Positions 17,201-28,263 of a DNA stretch of 64,000 bases are shown here, piece after piece (the first letter of the stretch is position 1; each line of letters begins with the position of its first letter). Source of the stretch: Hymenobacter setariae (GTDB lineage: Bacteria > Bacteroidota > Bacteroidia > Cytophagales > Hymenobacteraceae); contig NZ_VMRJ01000001.1 of the NCBI RefSeq assembly GCF_007713685.1, forward strand, positions 1,346,129-1,410,128, in the 5' to 3' direction. The notes beneath the pieces are model-generated. The model made no database searches. It was not told the origin of the DNA and was given only the letters and a program-made list of their open reading frames with translations. A program made the position numbers and the translations under genes.

Positions 17201-18547
17201 ATGGATGCTCCCTTTACAATATTCATTGTAGAAGATGACCCCTGGTATGGTCAGCTTCTACATTATCACTTGTCGCTCAATCCGGAGGACACGGTGCAGC
17301 TATGGTCTTCGGGCCAAGAGTGCTTAGATAATATGCACTTGCGACCAGATGTGGTCACAATCGACTTTTCGCTGCCTGACATCAGCGGCGATAAGCTGCT
17401 AGCCCGCTTACGCCAGCGGTGGCCCGAAATTCCCGTTATCATCATCAGCGCCCAAAATAAGATTACGACGGCTGTGCAGTTGCTTAAGGCCGGTGCAACT
17501 GACTATTTGGTAAAGGATGACAACACCAAAGACTTGCTTTGGAATGCCATTCAGCGGCTACGCGAAACCAGTGCCTTGCGCGAACAGGTAAAGCGCCTCG
17601 AAGACCAACTGGTGAGTAAGTACGACTTCAGCAAGATTCTTAAAGGCCACAGCCCCGCAATTGAAGGGCTATTCGGCCTAATGGAAAGGGCTGCGCTAAC
17701 GCCCGTAAACGTTTCCATAACTGGTGAAACGGGTACGGGCAAGGAGCTAGTGGCTAAGGCCATTCATATGAAGTCGGGGCGGCACAAAAAGCCGTTTGTG
17801 GCGGTGAATATGGCCGCCATTCCGGCGGAGCTACTCGAAAGCGAGCTGTTTGGGCACGAAAAAGGCGCCTTCACTAGCGCCGTAGTCCGCAAAATTGGCA
17901 AGTTTGAAGAAGCCCACGGCGGCACGCTATTTCTGGATGAAATAGGAGATTTGAACCTCGCCATTCAGTCTAAGTTGCTGCGGGTGCTGCAAGAACGCGA
18001 ACTGCAGCGTGTAGGCGGCAACGAGCGCATCAAACTCGATGTGCGCCTTATTACAGCTACTCACAAGAGTCTGTCAGAAGAGGTGCGCAACAATAATTTC
18101 CGCGAAGACCTCTACTACCGCATTATTGGCTTGCCCCTGGTGCTGCCCCCCTTGCGCGAGCGTGGGAGCGATGTGCTCTTCTTGGCCAAGCACTTCGTAG
18201 ATGAATTTTGCCGCGAGTATCAAAAGCCCCCTATCAGCCTGACGATTGGTGCGCAGGATAAGCTGCAAGCCTACAACTACCCTGGCAATGTGCGCGAGCT
18301 AAAAACTATCATAGAACTAGCAGCGGTGCTTAGTAATGGCCACGAGATAGAGCCTGCCGATATCCTATTTGCGCCAGCTGGCCGTGAGGCAGGATTCCTT
18401 GATTCGGAGCGCACACTACGCGAGTACACTCGCACCATCGTGCGGCACTACCTCAGTAAGTACCAAGATAATGTACCGCTGGTAGCGCAGAAGCTAGATG
18501 TTGGGAAGTCTACCATCTATAAGATGATACAGGATGGCGAAATATAA
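17201..18547 (+). CDS. NtrC-family sigma-54-type response regulator
   Basis: The 448-residue product has a receiver domain (1-120, VEDDP, phospho-acceptor Asp55, lysine in YLVKDD), a AAA+ domain (about 145-370) with Walker A GETGTGKE (from Gly175) and Walker [12 protein letters not shown], and a C-terminal Fis-type helix-turn-helix (about 405-448). The sigma-54 contact loop reads GAFTSA (222-227) instead of GAFTGA. The open frame starts at 17138 but the ATG at 17201 gives a normal receiver N-terminus. The hybrid kinase follows 42 bp later, so the two probably form a phosphorelay controlling the polysaccharide locus or the T9SS cargo; that target is inferred. Confidence 0.9.
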   Translation: MDAPFTIFIVEDDPWYGQLLHYHLSLNPEDTVQLWSSGQECLDNMHLRPDVVTIDFSLPDISGDKLLARLRQRWPEIPVIIISAQNKITTAVQLLKAGATDYLVKDDNTKDLLWNAIQRLRETSALREQVKRLEDQLVSKYDFSKILKGHSPAIEGLFGLMERAALTPVNVSITGETGTGKELVAKAIHMKSGRHKKPFVAVNMAAIPAELLESELFGHEKGAFTSAVVRKIGKFEEAHGGTLFLDEIGDLNLAIQSKLLRVLQERELQRVGGNERIKLDVRLITATHKSLSEEVRNNNFREDLYYRIIGLPLVLPPLRERGSDVLFLAKHFVDEFCREYQKPPISLTIGAQDKLQAYNYPGNVRELKTIIELAAVLSNGHEIEPADILFAPAGREAGFLDSERTLREYTRTIVRHYLSKYQDNVPLVAQKLDVGKSTIYKMIQDGEI

Positions 18548-18589
18548 CGTCAGTCAATAGAACGGTTCACTGTTATCTCTTCCCACGAC

Positions 18590-21500
18590 ATGCTTTCCGA
18601 AGCTTCCGACGAGGATTTGCGTCACGCGCTACGCGAGCGTGATGCTGAAATTGCGACCCTGCGCCGCCAGTTAGCCGTTGCGCACCTAACGGCTACCAGC
18701 TCGCACCTAGGCGACTTACCCAACTTTGTTGCCCAAATGCAGGACCTGTTTGTGGGGGTTATTACAACCGACACGCAAGGTCATCTTACCTGGGCCAACT
18801 CACTTTTTCAAGCGCGGTACAAGCTTCCATTGGCCTCTTTGCTAGGGCAGCCGTTGGAAACTATACTGGGCACTACCCCGCTCAACGAAGCTACCCAATT
18901 AGTGATAAAGATGGGGTTGGCGGGCAGCCTAGCCTTTCAGTTTGACATACCCGACCCGAGCCCGACCCACACAGGCGGCTGGCTACGCGTGCGCATGCAG
19001 CCGTTGCGCCTGCCCGCGCCAGCCCCCCTACTGTTTGTAGGTATGCTGGAGGATATTTCGGAGGAGAAGCGCGCGCAGCTTGCCTTGGCCGAAAGCTTGC
19101 AGCGCTACCGCGAACTGGCCGAGCAGGTGCCGGGTGTACTCTTCCGCTGGCGCAAAAATCCGGACGGCAGCTTTACCTCGCTCTACGCCAGCCCCAAGAT
19201 GCACGAGCTGTTTGGGGTAACGCCTGGCGAAACGACCAGCCTACTTCCACTTATCCACCCCGAAGACCGCTCTCGCTACATCGCGTCAATAGCCGCTGCT
19301 ACTGCTGACGATAGCACGGAGCCCTGGAACTTTGAGGGGCGCCTGCTAGTGCCTGGGCGGCCTATTATTTGGTGGCGTGGCAACGCAGCGCTGTCGTATC
19401 GCGATGCACAGGGGGCCGTATACAGCGGCTTTATTGAAGACATCACGCTGCTCAAGCAAGCCGAAGAAACTGACCGCCGCCGCGAGTTGCGCAAGCAATT
19501 GGCAATGGATGGCCTAGGTGACGGTACCTGGGAATACAACTGTGAAAAGCACGCCACCCGCTTGTCGCCCGAGCTACTGGCTATGCTGGGCTACCCGCCC
19601 GCCGAGCAAGTAGACAAGTACCAGGGCCTGAGCGACGGTACGCACCCAGATGATATGCCGCAGCTGATTTGGCGCTTGGATAGCTACCAGGCGGGCAGAA
19701 CATCTATTTTCAGCAGCGAACACCGGATGCGCTGCTACGATGGTTCGTACCTGTGGGTGCTTAGCCGTGGCCTCATCACCAAGCGTGACGCCGATGGCGA
19801 ACCTCTACTGATAACGGGTATTTCAATCAATATTTCGGCTAATAAGAAAGCAAGCAATGCGCTTTTGGCGGCGGCTCTGCGTCTGTCGGCCACTATTGAT
19901 AGCCTGAAACGGGGTATTCTATTAGTAGATGAGCAGCAGCGCATTGTACAAACCAACGCGGCCTTCGGTCGCATTTTTGGCCTAGATGTGTCCCCCGAGC
20001 GGTTGGTTGGCCTTCACGAATGTGAAGTGGCCCAACGGGTGAAGCATCTGTTTGCGGGCGAGCAAGACTTAGTTGAGCATATGGCCTCTACTATCGCGCG
20101 CCAAAAACCCTTTTTCGACGAGCTAGTGACACTGCGCGATGGGCGCGTTCTGCAGTGCTCTTTCGTGCCCGTATGGCAAGAAGAAAATAGCATTGGGCAC
20201 CTTTGGAAGCTTGAAGATATTACCGAGCGCTATCAGGCCGAGCAAACCCTAAAGAGGCAGGAAGAAAAGTATCGTAACATCATCGATAACATGCAGTTGG
20301 GACTGGTGGAAATGGACCTCGACTACCGGGTGCTATACGCCAACCGAAGCTACTGCCAGATGATAGGCTACTCGCCCGAGGAATTGTTGGGCCAGCAGTT
20401 GCACCCCCTCATTTTGTCGTTGCCCGAAGTCGATGCCCTGCGCGATAAGTTCGCCGACCGGCGGCGGGGCATTTCGGGGTCCTACGAACTCGAGGTCACT
20501 ACCAAGCAAGGCGAGCGCAGATGGGTGTTTGTGGGCGCTGCCCCGATGCTCAATGAAAATAAGGAGCCGATGGGCACCATTGGCATCAATCTCGACATCA
20601 CGCATCAAAAACACCTAGAGCGCAATTTGCGCGAAGCCAAACTGCAAGCTGAGAATTCTGCGCGCGCCAAAGAGCTATTTCTGGCTAACATGAGCCACGA
20701 GATTCGCACGCCCATGAATGCTATTCTGGGTATGAGCCAGCTACTAGCTCAAACTATGCTGGCCCCGCGCCAAAGCAACTACTTGCATGCCATCAGCACT
20801 TCAGCCCAGAACCTACTAGTCATTATCAACGACATTCTGGACATTTCGAAGCTTGATGCGGGCAAGATGACCATTGAGCGCGTGGGTTTCAACGTGCAGC
20901 GCCTCTGCGAACAGGTCGAGAAAACGATGCTTTACAAGGCTGAGGAAAAAGGCCTGCGCTTTGTGACCAAGGTGAGCCCCCTTGTGCCTAATGTGGTACT
21001 TGGCGACCCGCACCGCATTACTCAGATTTTGCTGAACCTAGCCAGCAACTCGGTGAAGTTTACCGAAAAAGGGGAAATAACAGTAGAGAGCGAGGTAGCT
21101 GGCTACTTCAACGGCCAGGTTATTATTTCCTTTTCTGTGTGCGATACGGGGGTGGGCATCGACTCTGCTTATTTGACTTCTATATTTCAAGAGTTTAGCC
21201 AAGAAGACACTTCCATCACGCGCAAGTTTGGTGGCACGGGCCTAGGTCTAAGCATCAGCCGCAGCCTGGCGCGGCTCATGGGCGGCGAAATCTACATTGA
21301 AAGCGAAAAAGGTAAAGGGACTAGCAGCCACTTTTGCCTCTTCCTGCCCATTGGCACAGTGCAAGACTTGCCGCAGCCCAAGTCAGTAGCCATCACCAAT
21401 CACCAAGAGCTACGCGGCAAGCGGGTGCTGTTAGTGGAAGACAATGAATATAACCGCCTGCTAGCCCGCACTTTTCTCACCAATGCGAACCTAGAGGTGA

Positions 21501-22198
21501 CGGAAGCTGAAAATGGCGAATTGGCCGTGGCCTGCGTGCGCGAGCAGGAATTCGACCTTATTCTGATGGATGTGCAAATGCCGGTCATGGACGGATTTGA
21601 GGCGACTCGGCACTTGCGCCAAGAGCTAGAGTTGAAGACCCCTATTATCGCTCTTACGGCTTCAGCCATCAACGGCGAAAAACAAAAGTGCCTAGCCGCT
21701 GGCATGAACGACTACCTCACCAAGCCTTTCTTCGAAGATGAGCTCTTGCAATTGGTGCATGCTTGGGTGCTGCGGCCACTAACTACGCCAGATGCCCCTG
21801 TAGAGGCCGTGGCTCCACCGCCCAGCCCCGAGCCTAACCAGGCCCTCTATAAGCTGGATATACTGATGAACACCGCCCGGGGTAATCAGAAATTTGTGGA
21901 GTCGATGCTCAAGACCTTCATCGACAGTACTTACAATGCCTTGCGCGATTTGAATCGCGCTCTTGAAGTAGGCAACCTGGCGGGCCTGCAGGCCACGGCG
22001 CACAAGCTGCGACCTAGCTTGGTTCACTTGCAGATTCAACCCGTGGTAGGTCTCATTGACCAGCTCGAAAACTGGGAAGGTGCGTTTAAATACGATGATT
22101 TACAGCCACTCGTAGAGCAAAGCAACCACCTACTGCGACAGGTACTAGCTAATATGACAACCGAGCTGGAGCTGCGCCGCCAATCGGCAACCGAATAA
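18590..22198 (+). CDS. Hybrid histidine kinase: five PAS, HisKA, HATPase, receiver, HPt
   Basis: The 1202-residue protein has a short coiled-coil N-terminus, five consecutive PAS/PAC modules (about 40-690), a HisKA domain with [13 protein letters not shown] (His703), an HATPase domain (N-box about residue 810, [17 protein letters not shown]), a receiver domain with LVEDN and Asp994 in LMDVQMP, and a C-terminal HPt domain with AHKLRPS (His1138). No membrane segment is visible, so it should be a cytoplasmic sensor. The HPt tail allows transfer to separate receivers; the NtrC-type protein just upstream and the orphan receiver at 1901 are natural partners. The signal is unknown. Confidence 0.92.
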   Translation: MLSEASDEDLRHALRERDAEIATLRRQLAVAHLTATSSHLGDLPNFVAQMQDLFVGVITTDTQGHLTWANSLFQARYKLPLASLLGQPLETILGTTPLNEATQLVIKMGLAGSLAFQFDIPDPSPTHTGGWLRVRMQPLRLPAPAPLLFVGMLEDISEEKRAQLALAESLQRYRELAEQVPGVLFRWRKNPDGSFTSLYASPKMHELFGVTPGETTSLLPLIHPEDRSRYIASIAAATADDSTEPWNFEGRLLVPGRPIIWWRGNAALSYRDAQGAVYSGFIEDITLLKQAEETDRRRELRKQLAMDGLGDGTWEYNCEKHATRLSPELLAMLGYPPAEQVDKYQGLSDGTHPDDMPQLIWRLDSYQAGRTSIFSSEHRMRCYDGSYLWVLSRGLITKRDADGEPLLITGISINISANKKASNALLAAALRLSATIDSLKRGILLVDEQQRIVQTNAAFGRIFGLDVSPERLVGLHECEVAQRVKHLFAGEQDLVEHMASTIARQKPFFDELVTLRDGRVLQCSFVPVWQEENSIGHLWKLEDITERYQAEQTLKRQEEKYRNIIDNMQLGLVEMDLDYRVLYANRSYCQMIGYSPEELLGQQLHPLILSLPEVDALRDKFADRRRGISGSYELEVTTKQGERRWVFVGAAPMLNENKEPMGTIGINLDITHQKHLERNLREAKLQAENSARAKELFLANMSHEIRTPMNAILGMSQLLAQTMLAPRQSNYLHAISTSAQNLLVIINDILDISKLDAGKMTIERVGFNVQRLCEQVEKTMLYKAEEKGLRFVTKVSPLVPNVVLGDPHRITQILLNLASNSVKFTEKGEITVESEVAGYFNGQVIISFSVCDTGVGIDSAYLTSIFQEFSQEDTSITRKFGGTGLGLSISRSLARLMGGEIYIESEKGKGTSSHFCLFLPIGTVQDLPQPKSVAITNHQELRGKRVLLVEDNEYNRLLARTFLTNANLEVTEAENGELAVACVREQEFDLILMDVQMPVMDGFEATRHLRQELELKTPIIALTASAINGEKQKCLAAGMNDYLTKPFFEDELLQLVHAWVLRPLTTPDAPVEAVAPPPSPEPNQALYKLDILMNTARGNQKFVESMLKTFIDSTYNALRDLNRALEVGNLAGLQATAHKLRPSLVHLQIQPVVGLIDQLENWEGAFKYDDLQPLVEQSNHLLRQVLANMTTELELRRQSATE

Positions 22199-22216
22199 CT
22201 ACCTACTAGCTTCCAA

Positions 22217-22239
22217 ATTTCAGACTGTCACTCTGAAAT
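22217..22239 (+). terminator. Short hairpin after the hybrid kinase gene
   Basis: ATTTCAGA (22217-22224) and TCTGAAAT (22232-22239) form an 8-bp perfect stem with a 7-nt loop, 18 bp after the stop. No T-run follows, so this is only a possible terminator. Confidence 0.35.
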
Positions 22240-22348
22240 ACAGAGCGTAGCAAGTAAGTGTGCAAGTGTAATATTCTTATTACGAGCCTTTTAAAACAGA
22301 GCGGTCGAGTTGGTACGCCGCTGGCATAAGGAAGCAAAAATCTTCATT

Positions 22349-22609
22349 ATGCCAGCAAGTATACCTACTTCTCCTGCTTACGCGTCACAAGGACCTTCTA
22401 CTAAAGCTTGGCTGCTCCTGCTGAGCCTATTAGCTGTGCTCTTAACGCTGGGCCACCAACTCCAGTCAAACGCCGCAAAGCTACCGATTCAGGCGGTAGC
22501 TCCGGTACCCCGCACCGCAGCCTCTGCGCACCGCCTAGCACTAGAGCGGTCTGCCAGTACCCATGGGTCAGCCGCGCATGGCAAGCTCGCCTCGGCGACC
22601 GCGCTCTAG
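22349..22609 (+). CDS. Possible small single-pass membrane protein, unknown
   Basis: From ATG 22349 the frame gives 86 residues: a polar N-terminus, one hydrophobic segment (WLLLLSLLAVLLTLG, about residues 22-36) and an Ala/Ser/His-rich tail. The frame is also open from 22310. I recognise no family. It lies between the hybrid kinase and the T9SS cargo gene, on the same strand. The hydrophobic helix makes a real gene plausible, but a chance ORF in GC-rich DNA is not excluded. Confidence 0.4.
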   Translation: MPASIPTSPAYASQGPSTKAWLLLLSLLAVLLTLGHQLQSNAAKLPIQAVAPVPRTAASAHRLALERSASTHGSAAHGKLASATAL

Positions 22610-22805
22610 AGTCAGCTACCAGCTAAATAGCTACCTCTACCTCCGCTGCCTTAGTCAATCTGCTTGTCGCGAGCGCGTTAGCGCCACTTCGGATTATGCC
22701 CAGCATCGAGCCAGACGCCAGCGGGCGCAGCCTTGACGCTAGGCAATCCCTGCGGCCACCTAGGATGCACCAACCTATTCTTTTACATATATTCTTACCG
22801 TATTA

Positions 22806-25800
22806 GTGGTTACTCTTTACGCGTTTTGCCAAAAACTTCGTCGGTACCGTTGGGGGCTAGTACTAGTGCTAGCTGCGGCTACCCACACTGCATCTGCCGC
22901 CGACTACTACTGGGTGGGAGGAAGTGGGCAATGGGACGACCTCAGCCACTGGGCTACAAGCAGTGGGGGTACTAGCACCTTCGACCAAGTGCCTCAAAGC
23001 ACCGACAACGTGCATTTTGATGCTAAATCATTCACGGCGGCCGGGCAAACGGTGACTATCGGCGCCATAGTTACCTGCCAAGACCTAGACTGGACGGGGG
23101 CGGTGCACAAGGCTGGCACTGCTACCATTAGTGGGATGCGATTGGTAGGAGCTGGCACGGTAGAAGTAAACGGCAACCTACGGCTAGCCGCCGGCCTAGG
23201 TCGACAAGATGCCAACTTTCGGCTATTAGCGGCGGGCGCGGGTTATGAACTCGATTTGCAGGCCGTACCCCTCAACGGTTGGCTAAGCTTTGATAGTGAG
23301 GCTGGGGGCTGGACGTTTACCAGCGATGTGAATATGGTGCAATACGGTGCCACGCCGAGCTTGCTCCTTGGCGCGGGTAGCGTAGACTTTGGCACCGTCA
23401 CGGTCAATTGCTATGGCGTGCGCAGTGCGGGGGCGCTAGTGCGCGACATCTACCTAAATGCCAGTACCATCAACCTGCTAGGGGCGGTGAATGCGTGGGA
23501 AGTATCAGGCTCGAACCTGACGCTGGAAGCCGGAATCAGCACCCTGCGCTTGGGCGCTACCCCACGTAGCACGGCTAACAGCTACTCATTTCTGAGTTCG
23601 GCTCAGGTGTACAACGCGGTCGAAGTAGCAGCCGGCGCTAGCGCTACGCTCGGCGTAGCAGGCTCCACCTTTAACACGCTTTCGGTCAAGGGCAATGCTA
23701 CGCTTACGAGCGGCGCCACTATCACGGGCACGCTGAGCATCGGACCGGAGGCTGTGCTGCGGGCGGCAGGTGGCCAAACGCTGATGCTCGGCGCCCGGGC
23801 TACACTAGCGGCCAGCGGCACCTGCGCGGGTCTGGCGCACCTGCAGTCGAGCGTGCCGGGGCAGGCTGCCGTGTTGCAGCGGGCGGGCAGCTGGAGCAGC
23901 ACGGTGCTGACCTACGCGGCGGTGCAGGATATTACGTTCAGCAACGGGTCGGCTACCAGTACTGGCGGTGTGCAGGCTAACGCTTCACTAGACCGGGGCA
24001 ATAATCAGAATATCAAATTTTTGACGCTGCCCGTGAGTGACTTGTACTGGATAGGCGGCACTGGCAACTGGCACGACGCCAGCCACTGGGCAACCAGCAG
24101 CGGCGGCGCAGCCGGTAGTGGCTGCATTCCCTCGCTGGCCACCAATGTGCATTTCGACGCCAGCTCATTTTCAGCCAGCGGCCAAGTAGTAACGCTCGAC
24201 GGTCCTAATGCTTTCTGCCGCGACCTAGACTGGACGGGGGCCAACGCGCCAACCTTTAGCACGGCGGCCACTGACCTAGGGCAGAAGCAGCTGGGTATCG
24301 GCGGCTCGCTCACGCTGACGGCTAGTTTGAATCTGGCCCTTAAGGCCGACCTAGTATTTTATGGTCACGAGGCCGGTAGCCCTAGCGCCACAGTAGCCTC
24401 GGCAGGCCGGGTGCTGGCTGGCAATGTGTATTTCCGGGCGCCGGGCAGCACCTACACACTGCTCGACGCCCTTACGCTAGCCCCCGACGCAACCTCGCCC
24501 AATGGCCGGCTTTACGTGGAGGCGGGTACTTTTAATACGAACAACCAAGCCGTTGCTTGCCAAGGCTTCACCAGTGGCTACGTCGCTACGGGGTCGGTTT
24601 TTACCACGGGCAGTGGGGCAAACGGGCCCGTAAGCGTAGCGCCCGTACGGGTGCAGCTAGGCAGCAGTGTGCTTACGCTCATCCCGGCCTCGGGGGCGAG
24701 CGATGTAGGTGTGCGCCCGACTTATACCTGGGACGTAGCGGCGGGCGTGACGCTTGACGCGGGTACCAGCACCATCAACATTGGCTCTAACTCGACCCGC
24801 AACCAGCCGGCTGTGTTTCGGGCGGGGCTTGGCATGCAGTACTACCGTGTCGCGTTTACCGACGCGGCTGCGGGGTCGCTGCCGACGGTCATTTCGGGGG
24901 GCGGAGTAGCCGCCACGTTTACGCGGCTCACCTTTGCTGGCTCGGCCAATGTGAGCGCCAACAACACCTTCACCGAGCAGCTAGGGTTGACGGCGGGCCA
25001 CGTTTATAATTTCTACAACTCGGTTCAGACCTTCACGGCCGAGGCGCAGCTAGTAGCGGGGGGCGACTGCTCGGGCTACGTCACTATTAATGGAGGCACG
25101 GGCACGGCACGGGTAAAGTTTACGAAGCCCGCCGGCGGCACCCTGCCCAACCAACTAGTGCGCTACGCTACGCTGCGCAACGTCACGTTTGGGGGCGGCA
25201 GCCAGTGGACGGCTACGCAGAGCTTTGACAACGGCGGGAACACGGGCGTTGAGTTCACAAATTCACCACTACCCCGCACGCTGTACTGGGTGGGCGGCAC
25301 GGGGCGCTGGAGCGACCCCGCCCACTGGGCCCTAAGCAGTGGGGGAGCTACTGGCTTCTGCGTACCCAATCTGTTGGATGACGTGCTATTTGATGCTAAC
25401 TCCTTCACAGAAGCGGGCCAGGTAGTAACGCAGGATGCCGTACTGGCCACCTGCCATAGCCTCAGCTGGGCCGCTGTCACCAATGCGCCTACTTTCAGCG
25501 GCAGCACGGCCAATGGCCTGCTCGTGGGCGGCTCCCTCACCTGGAGCCCCGCTATGAGCCAGCAGCTGCTCGGCGAAATTCAGTTAGTAGGTGGTGGCCA
25601 GCTCACTAGCGCGGGCCAGCTCTTCGGTGGTGCTCTCACCATCAACGCCCCCAACGCTACTATTACCTTGGCAGATGCCTTGCGCCAGCCCCGTACTGGT
25701 GGCAGTGGCCTAGCCCTGACGGCTGGCACGCTGCTTACTAATAACCAGCCAGTGCAGGTGCGCAGCCTTACGAGCGCCCCCCTCGACGGGGCCGATATTC

Positions 25801-28193
25801 CGCCCAGCCGCACGCTGCGCCTAGGTGCGTCAACGGTAGAAATTACGGCCGGAGCGTGGTCGCTCAGCCAGCCTGCTTCACTCACGTTTGAGGCCGGCAC
25901 GTCTACGATTAACCTAAGCACTGGCTCCGCTTTCAATGGCAACGGCTTCGTCTACAACGCAGTGCAAACAGGTGCCGGCGCTACCCACACCATAGGTGGT
26001 AGCAGTACTATCGCCGTACTATCCTTGGCGGGCGTTAATTCTATAACAGGCAGCAACACTATCGGCCAGCAGCTGACCCTCGACCCAGGCTCGACATATC
26101 AGTTTGGGGCGGGTACCACCACCACCTTTGCGGCGACGGCGGCCGTGCAGGCCAATGGTACGGGTGCCAGGGTCATTACCCTACAAAGCACCATCAATGG
26201 CCAGTACTTCACCTGGACCAAGCCAGCTGGCACCGTGTGCGCCAGCTACATCTACCTGCGCGACAGCCATGCCCAGGGTGGGGCGTACTTTGAGGCCGGC
26301 CAAAACGCCAACAACCAAGGCAATACCACCGGCTGGAGCTTTGCCTCGCTTCCGCAGGCCAGCTACGCCAGCCAGCAGGTGTGCCCGCAGCTAGGCGCGC
26401 ATGCGCTACGCTTCACGTTTAAGGGCCTCGATCGGCTCACGCACCAGGCTACTACCCTAGCGGCGGCGCAGTTTCCGCTCACAGTAGTTCTTAAAAACCT
26501 GACTGCTGGTACCACCGAGACACTTACCGTCCCCGGCCCTACCTACGACTACCAAGTACCTACCAGCACCAGCACCACGCAGTACCAAGTACTGAGCGTA
26601 GCTACCAACAGCGCTAGCTGCACCCCGCTCACCAACACTGGTACATTCCCCGTGGCTACCGACGCGCCCTTGAGCGGCACGCCTGGCCAGTGGACCGGTG
26701 GGGGCGCTACAGCCAGCTGGCTTGACTGCCAGAACTGGGCCAGCGGCACCGTGCCTACTGCCACTACCGATGTTACGGTGGGGGCCGCTCCCGTGGCTCC
26801 CGTTATTACGGCGTCTGGGGCGGCCGTGGGCACGCTGCGCATCGCAGCAGGTGGCCAGCTGACCCTAGACAACGCCGCCGAGCTAGCCGTGAGCGGCGAT
26901 TGGCTTAATAATGGTACGGCCAGCGTGGCGGCCGGCAGTCTAGTGTCGTTTGTAGGCACGGCGCCGCAGTCGGTCAGCCGCGGGGCATTTGGCCGAGTAG
27001 TAGTAAATGGCGCCGGCCTCACGTTGCTGAACGATGCCAGCTCTGCTACTAGCCTCACTCTCACGGCGGGCGTGGTAAACACGAGCAGCTACAAGTGGGT
27101 GCACACCAGCGTTAGTGGCAACAGCCTCAGCAGCAGTAGCGCTGGCTACGTGGCTGGTACTCTGCGCCGCTACTTAGCGATGGGCAGCACCGAGGCTTAC
27201 TCCTTCCCGGTTGGCACGGTCACCCAATATGCCCGCCTCGACGTGCGCAGCAGTCAGCTGGCCGGCACGCAGTACTTAGACGCCAGCTTTGGCCCGAAAA
27301 CCGATACCGACGAAGGCCTGAACTGCAGCGATACCAGCCCGAGCGCTCTGCGCTACGTATCGCTACACGCAGCTGGCCGCTGGGTACTGACTCCCGACGC
27401 CCAGCCTACTAGCGGCACCTACGCCGTGCGGGCGTACCTAGCTCCTTTTGCTGACCTAGAGGACAACTTGTTCGGTATTCTCAAGCGCCCCGATGCGAGT
27501 ACGAGCGCCACTGACTGGACCACCGGGGGCGGCAGCCTTAGCGCTGCCGATGGCGAAGGCCGACGCGTGGCCGACGGCTACGCCTTGCGTACTGGGCTCA
27601 GCAGCTTCAGCCAATTTGCTATTGGTCAGGCGGTAGCGGTAGCGCCACTGCCCGTTACACTAGTTTCGTTTAAGGCGGCGGCTCAGGGGCAGCTTGCTCT
27701 CCTGAGCTGGGCAGTAGCCCAAGAGCAGGGCTTGCGTAGCTACGCAGTAGAGCGCAGCACCGATGGCCGCAGCTTTCAGCAAATAGGGCAAGTGGCCGCC
27801 AGTGGCAGCGCTAGCCATTATTACACGTTCACCGATGCCCAGGTAGGGCAGTTTGCTGGTACTCAGCTTTACTACCGCCTACAGCTGCTGGAGCCTGGCA
27901 AAGCTGCCACCTACAGTGGCGTGGCTACGCTACAGCTGGTGGCCAGCGGACCGGCGCTCGCCGTGTGGCCTACTATCTTCTCAGCCGAGCTGCACCTCGA
28001 TGGCCACAACTTGCCTGAAGACCTGCTGCGAGTAGAGCTGCTGGATGCCCAAGGGCGGGTAGTGCGCACCCAGGCATTGCCCCTAGGTAGCCGCACGGCT
28101 ACCCTAAGTGGCCAAGGGCTGGCCGCCGGCCTGTACCTACTGCGCACCATCACGGCTACGCAGCGCTACCAGCAGCGAGTGGTGCGTGAGTAG
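22806..28193 (+). CDS. Giant secreted repeat protein with T9SS C-terminal sorting domain
   Basis: The 1795-residue product starts at a GTG (22806) with a signal peptide (hydrophobic core ending THTASAADYYW). Three diverged modules begin YWVGGSGQWDDLSHW, YWIGGTGNWHDASHW and YWVGGTGRWSDPAHW (DNA about 22906, 24043 and 25283), each followed by a segment ending near a QDLDWTG-like motif and a beta-rich stretch. A fourth, weaker module begins about 26690 (GQWTGGGATASWLDCQNW). A fibronectin-like segment (VTLVSFKAAA) precedes the C-terminal beta-domain (PTIFSAELHLDG to the end), typical of T9SS type A sorting. It should be exported across the outer membrane and attached or released, perhaps binding the locus's polysaccharide. 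Ser/Thr/Ala-rich composition fits an adhesin or matrix protein. Confidence 0.85.
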   Translation: MVTLYAFCQKLRRYRWGLVLVLAAATHTASAADYYWVGGSGQWDDLSHWATSSGGTSTFDQVPQSTDNVHFDAKSFTAAGQTVTIGAIVTCQDLDWTGAVHKAGTATISGMRLVGAGTVEVNGNLRLAAGLGRQDANFRLLAAGAGYELDLQAVPLNGWLSFDSEAGGWTFTSDVNMVQYGATPSLLLGAGSVDFGTVTVNCYGVRSAGALVRDIYLNASTINLLGAVNAWEVSGSNLTLEAGISTLRLGATPRSTANSYSFLSSAQVYNAVEVAAGASATLGVAGSTFNTLSVKGNATLTSGATITGTLSIGPEAVLRAAGGQTLMLGARATLAASGTCAGLAHLQSSVPGQAAVLQRAGSWSSTVLTYAAVQDITFSNGSATSTGGVQANASLDRGNNQNIKFLTLPVSDLYWIGGTGNWHDASHWATSSGGAAGSGCIPSLATNVHFDASSFSASGQVVTLDGPNAFCRDLDWTGANAPTFSTAATDLGQKQLGIGGSLTLTASLNLALKADLVFYGHEAGSPSATVASAGRVLAGNVYFRAPGSTYTLLDALTLAPDATSPNGRLYVEAGTFNTNNQAVACQGFTSGYVATGSVFTTGSGANGPVSVAPVRVQLGSSVLTLIPASGASDVGVRPTYTWDVAAGVTLDAGTSTINIGSNSTRNQPAVFRAGLGMQYYRVAFTDAAAGSLPTVISGGGVAATFTRLTFAGSANVSANNTFTEQLGLTAGHVYNFYNSVQTFTAEAQLVAGGDCSGYVTINGGTGTARVKFTKPAGGTLPNQLVRYATLRNVTFGGGSQWTATQSFDNGGNTGVEFTNSPLPRTLYWVGGTGRWSDPAHWALSSGGATGFCVPNLLDDVLFDANSFTEAGQVVTQDAVLATCHSLSWAAVTNAPTFSGSTANGLLVGGSLTWSPAMSQQLLGEIQLVGGGQLTSAGQLFGGALTINAPNATITLADALRQPRTGGSGLALTAGTLLTNNQPVQVRSLTSAPLDGADIPPSRTLRLGASTVEITAGAWSLSQPASLTFEAGTSTINLSTGSAFNGNGFVYNAVQTGAGATHTIGGSSTIAVLSLAGVNSITGSNTIGQQLTLDPGSTYQFGAGTTTTFAATAAVQANGTGARVITLQSTINGQYFTWTKPAGTVCASYIYLRDSHAQGGAYFEAGQNANNQGNTTGWSFASLPQASYASQQVCPQLGAHALRFTFKGLDRLTHQATTLAAAQFPLTVVLKNLTAGTTETLTVPGPTYDYQVPTSTSTTQYQVLSVATNSASCTPLTNTGTFPVATDAPLSGTPGQWTGGGATASWLDCQNWASGTVPTATTDVTVGAAPVAPVITASGAAVGTLRIAAGGQLTLDNAAELAVSGDWLNNGTASVAAGSLVSFVGTAPQSVSRGAFGRVVVNGAGLTLLNDASSATSLTLTAGVVNTSSYKWVHTSVSGNSLSSSSAGYVAGTLRRYLAMGSTEAYSFPVGTVTQYARLDVRSSQLAGTQYLDASFGPKTDTDEGLNCSDTSPSALRYVSLHAAGRWVLTPDAQPTSGTYAVRAYLAPFADLEDNLFGILKRPDASTSATDWTTGGGSLSAADGEGRRVADGYALRTGLSSFSQFAIGQAVAVAPLPVTLVSFKAAAQGQLALLSWAVAQEQGLRSYAVERSTDGRSFQQIGQVAASGSASHYYTFTDAQVGQFAGTQLYYRLQLLEPGKAATYSGVATLQLVASGPALAVWPTIFSAELHLDGHNLPEDLLRVELLDAQGRVVRTQALPLGSRTATLSGQGLAAGLYLLRTITATQRYQQRVVRE

Positions 28194-28263
28194 GACGGCA
28201 GTTTCTGAACCATCATTCCGACTGTAACTATCTATCTAACGAAAACTTATTTCTATTGCAAGC

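Noticed and set aside
22906..25400. Regularly spaced similar segments considered as a repeat array
   Set aside because: They are protein modules of the T9SS cargo kept in one frame and over 1 kb apart, not a CRISPR or DNA repeat array.
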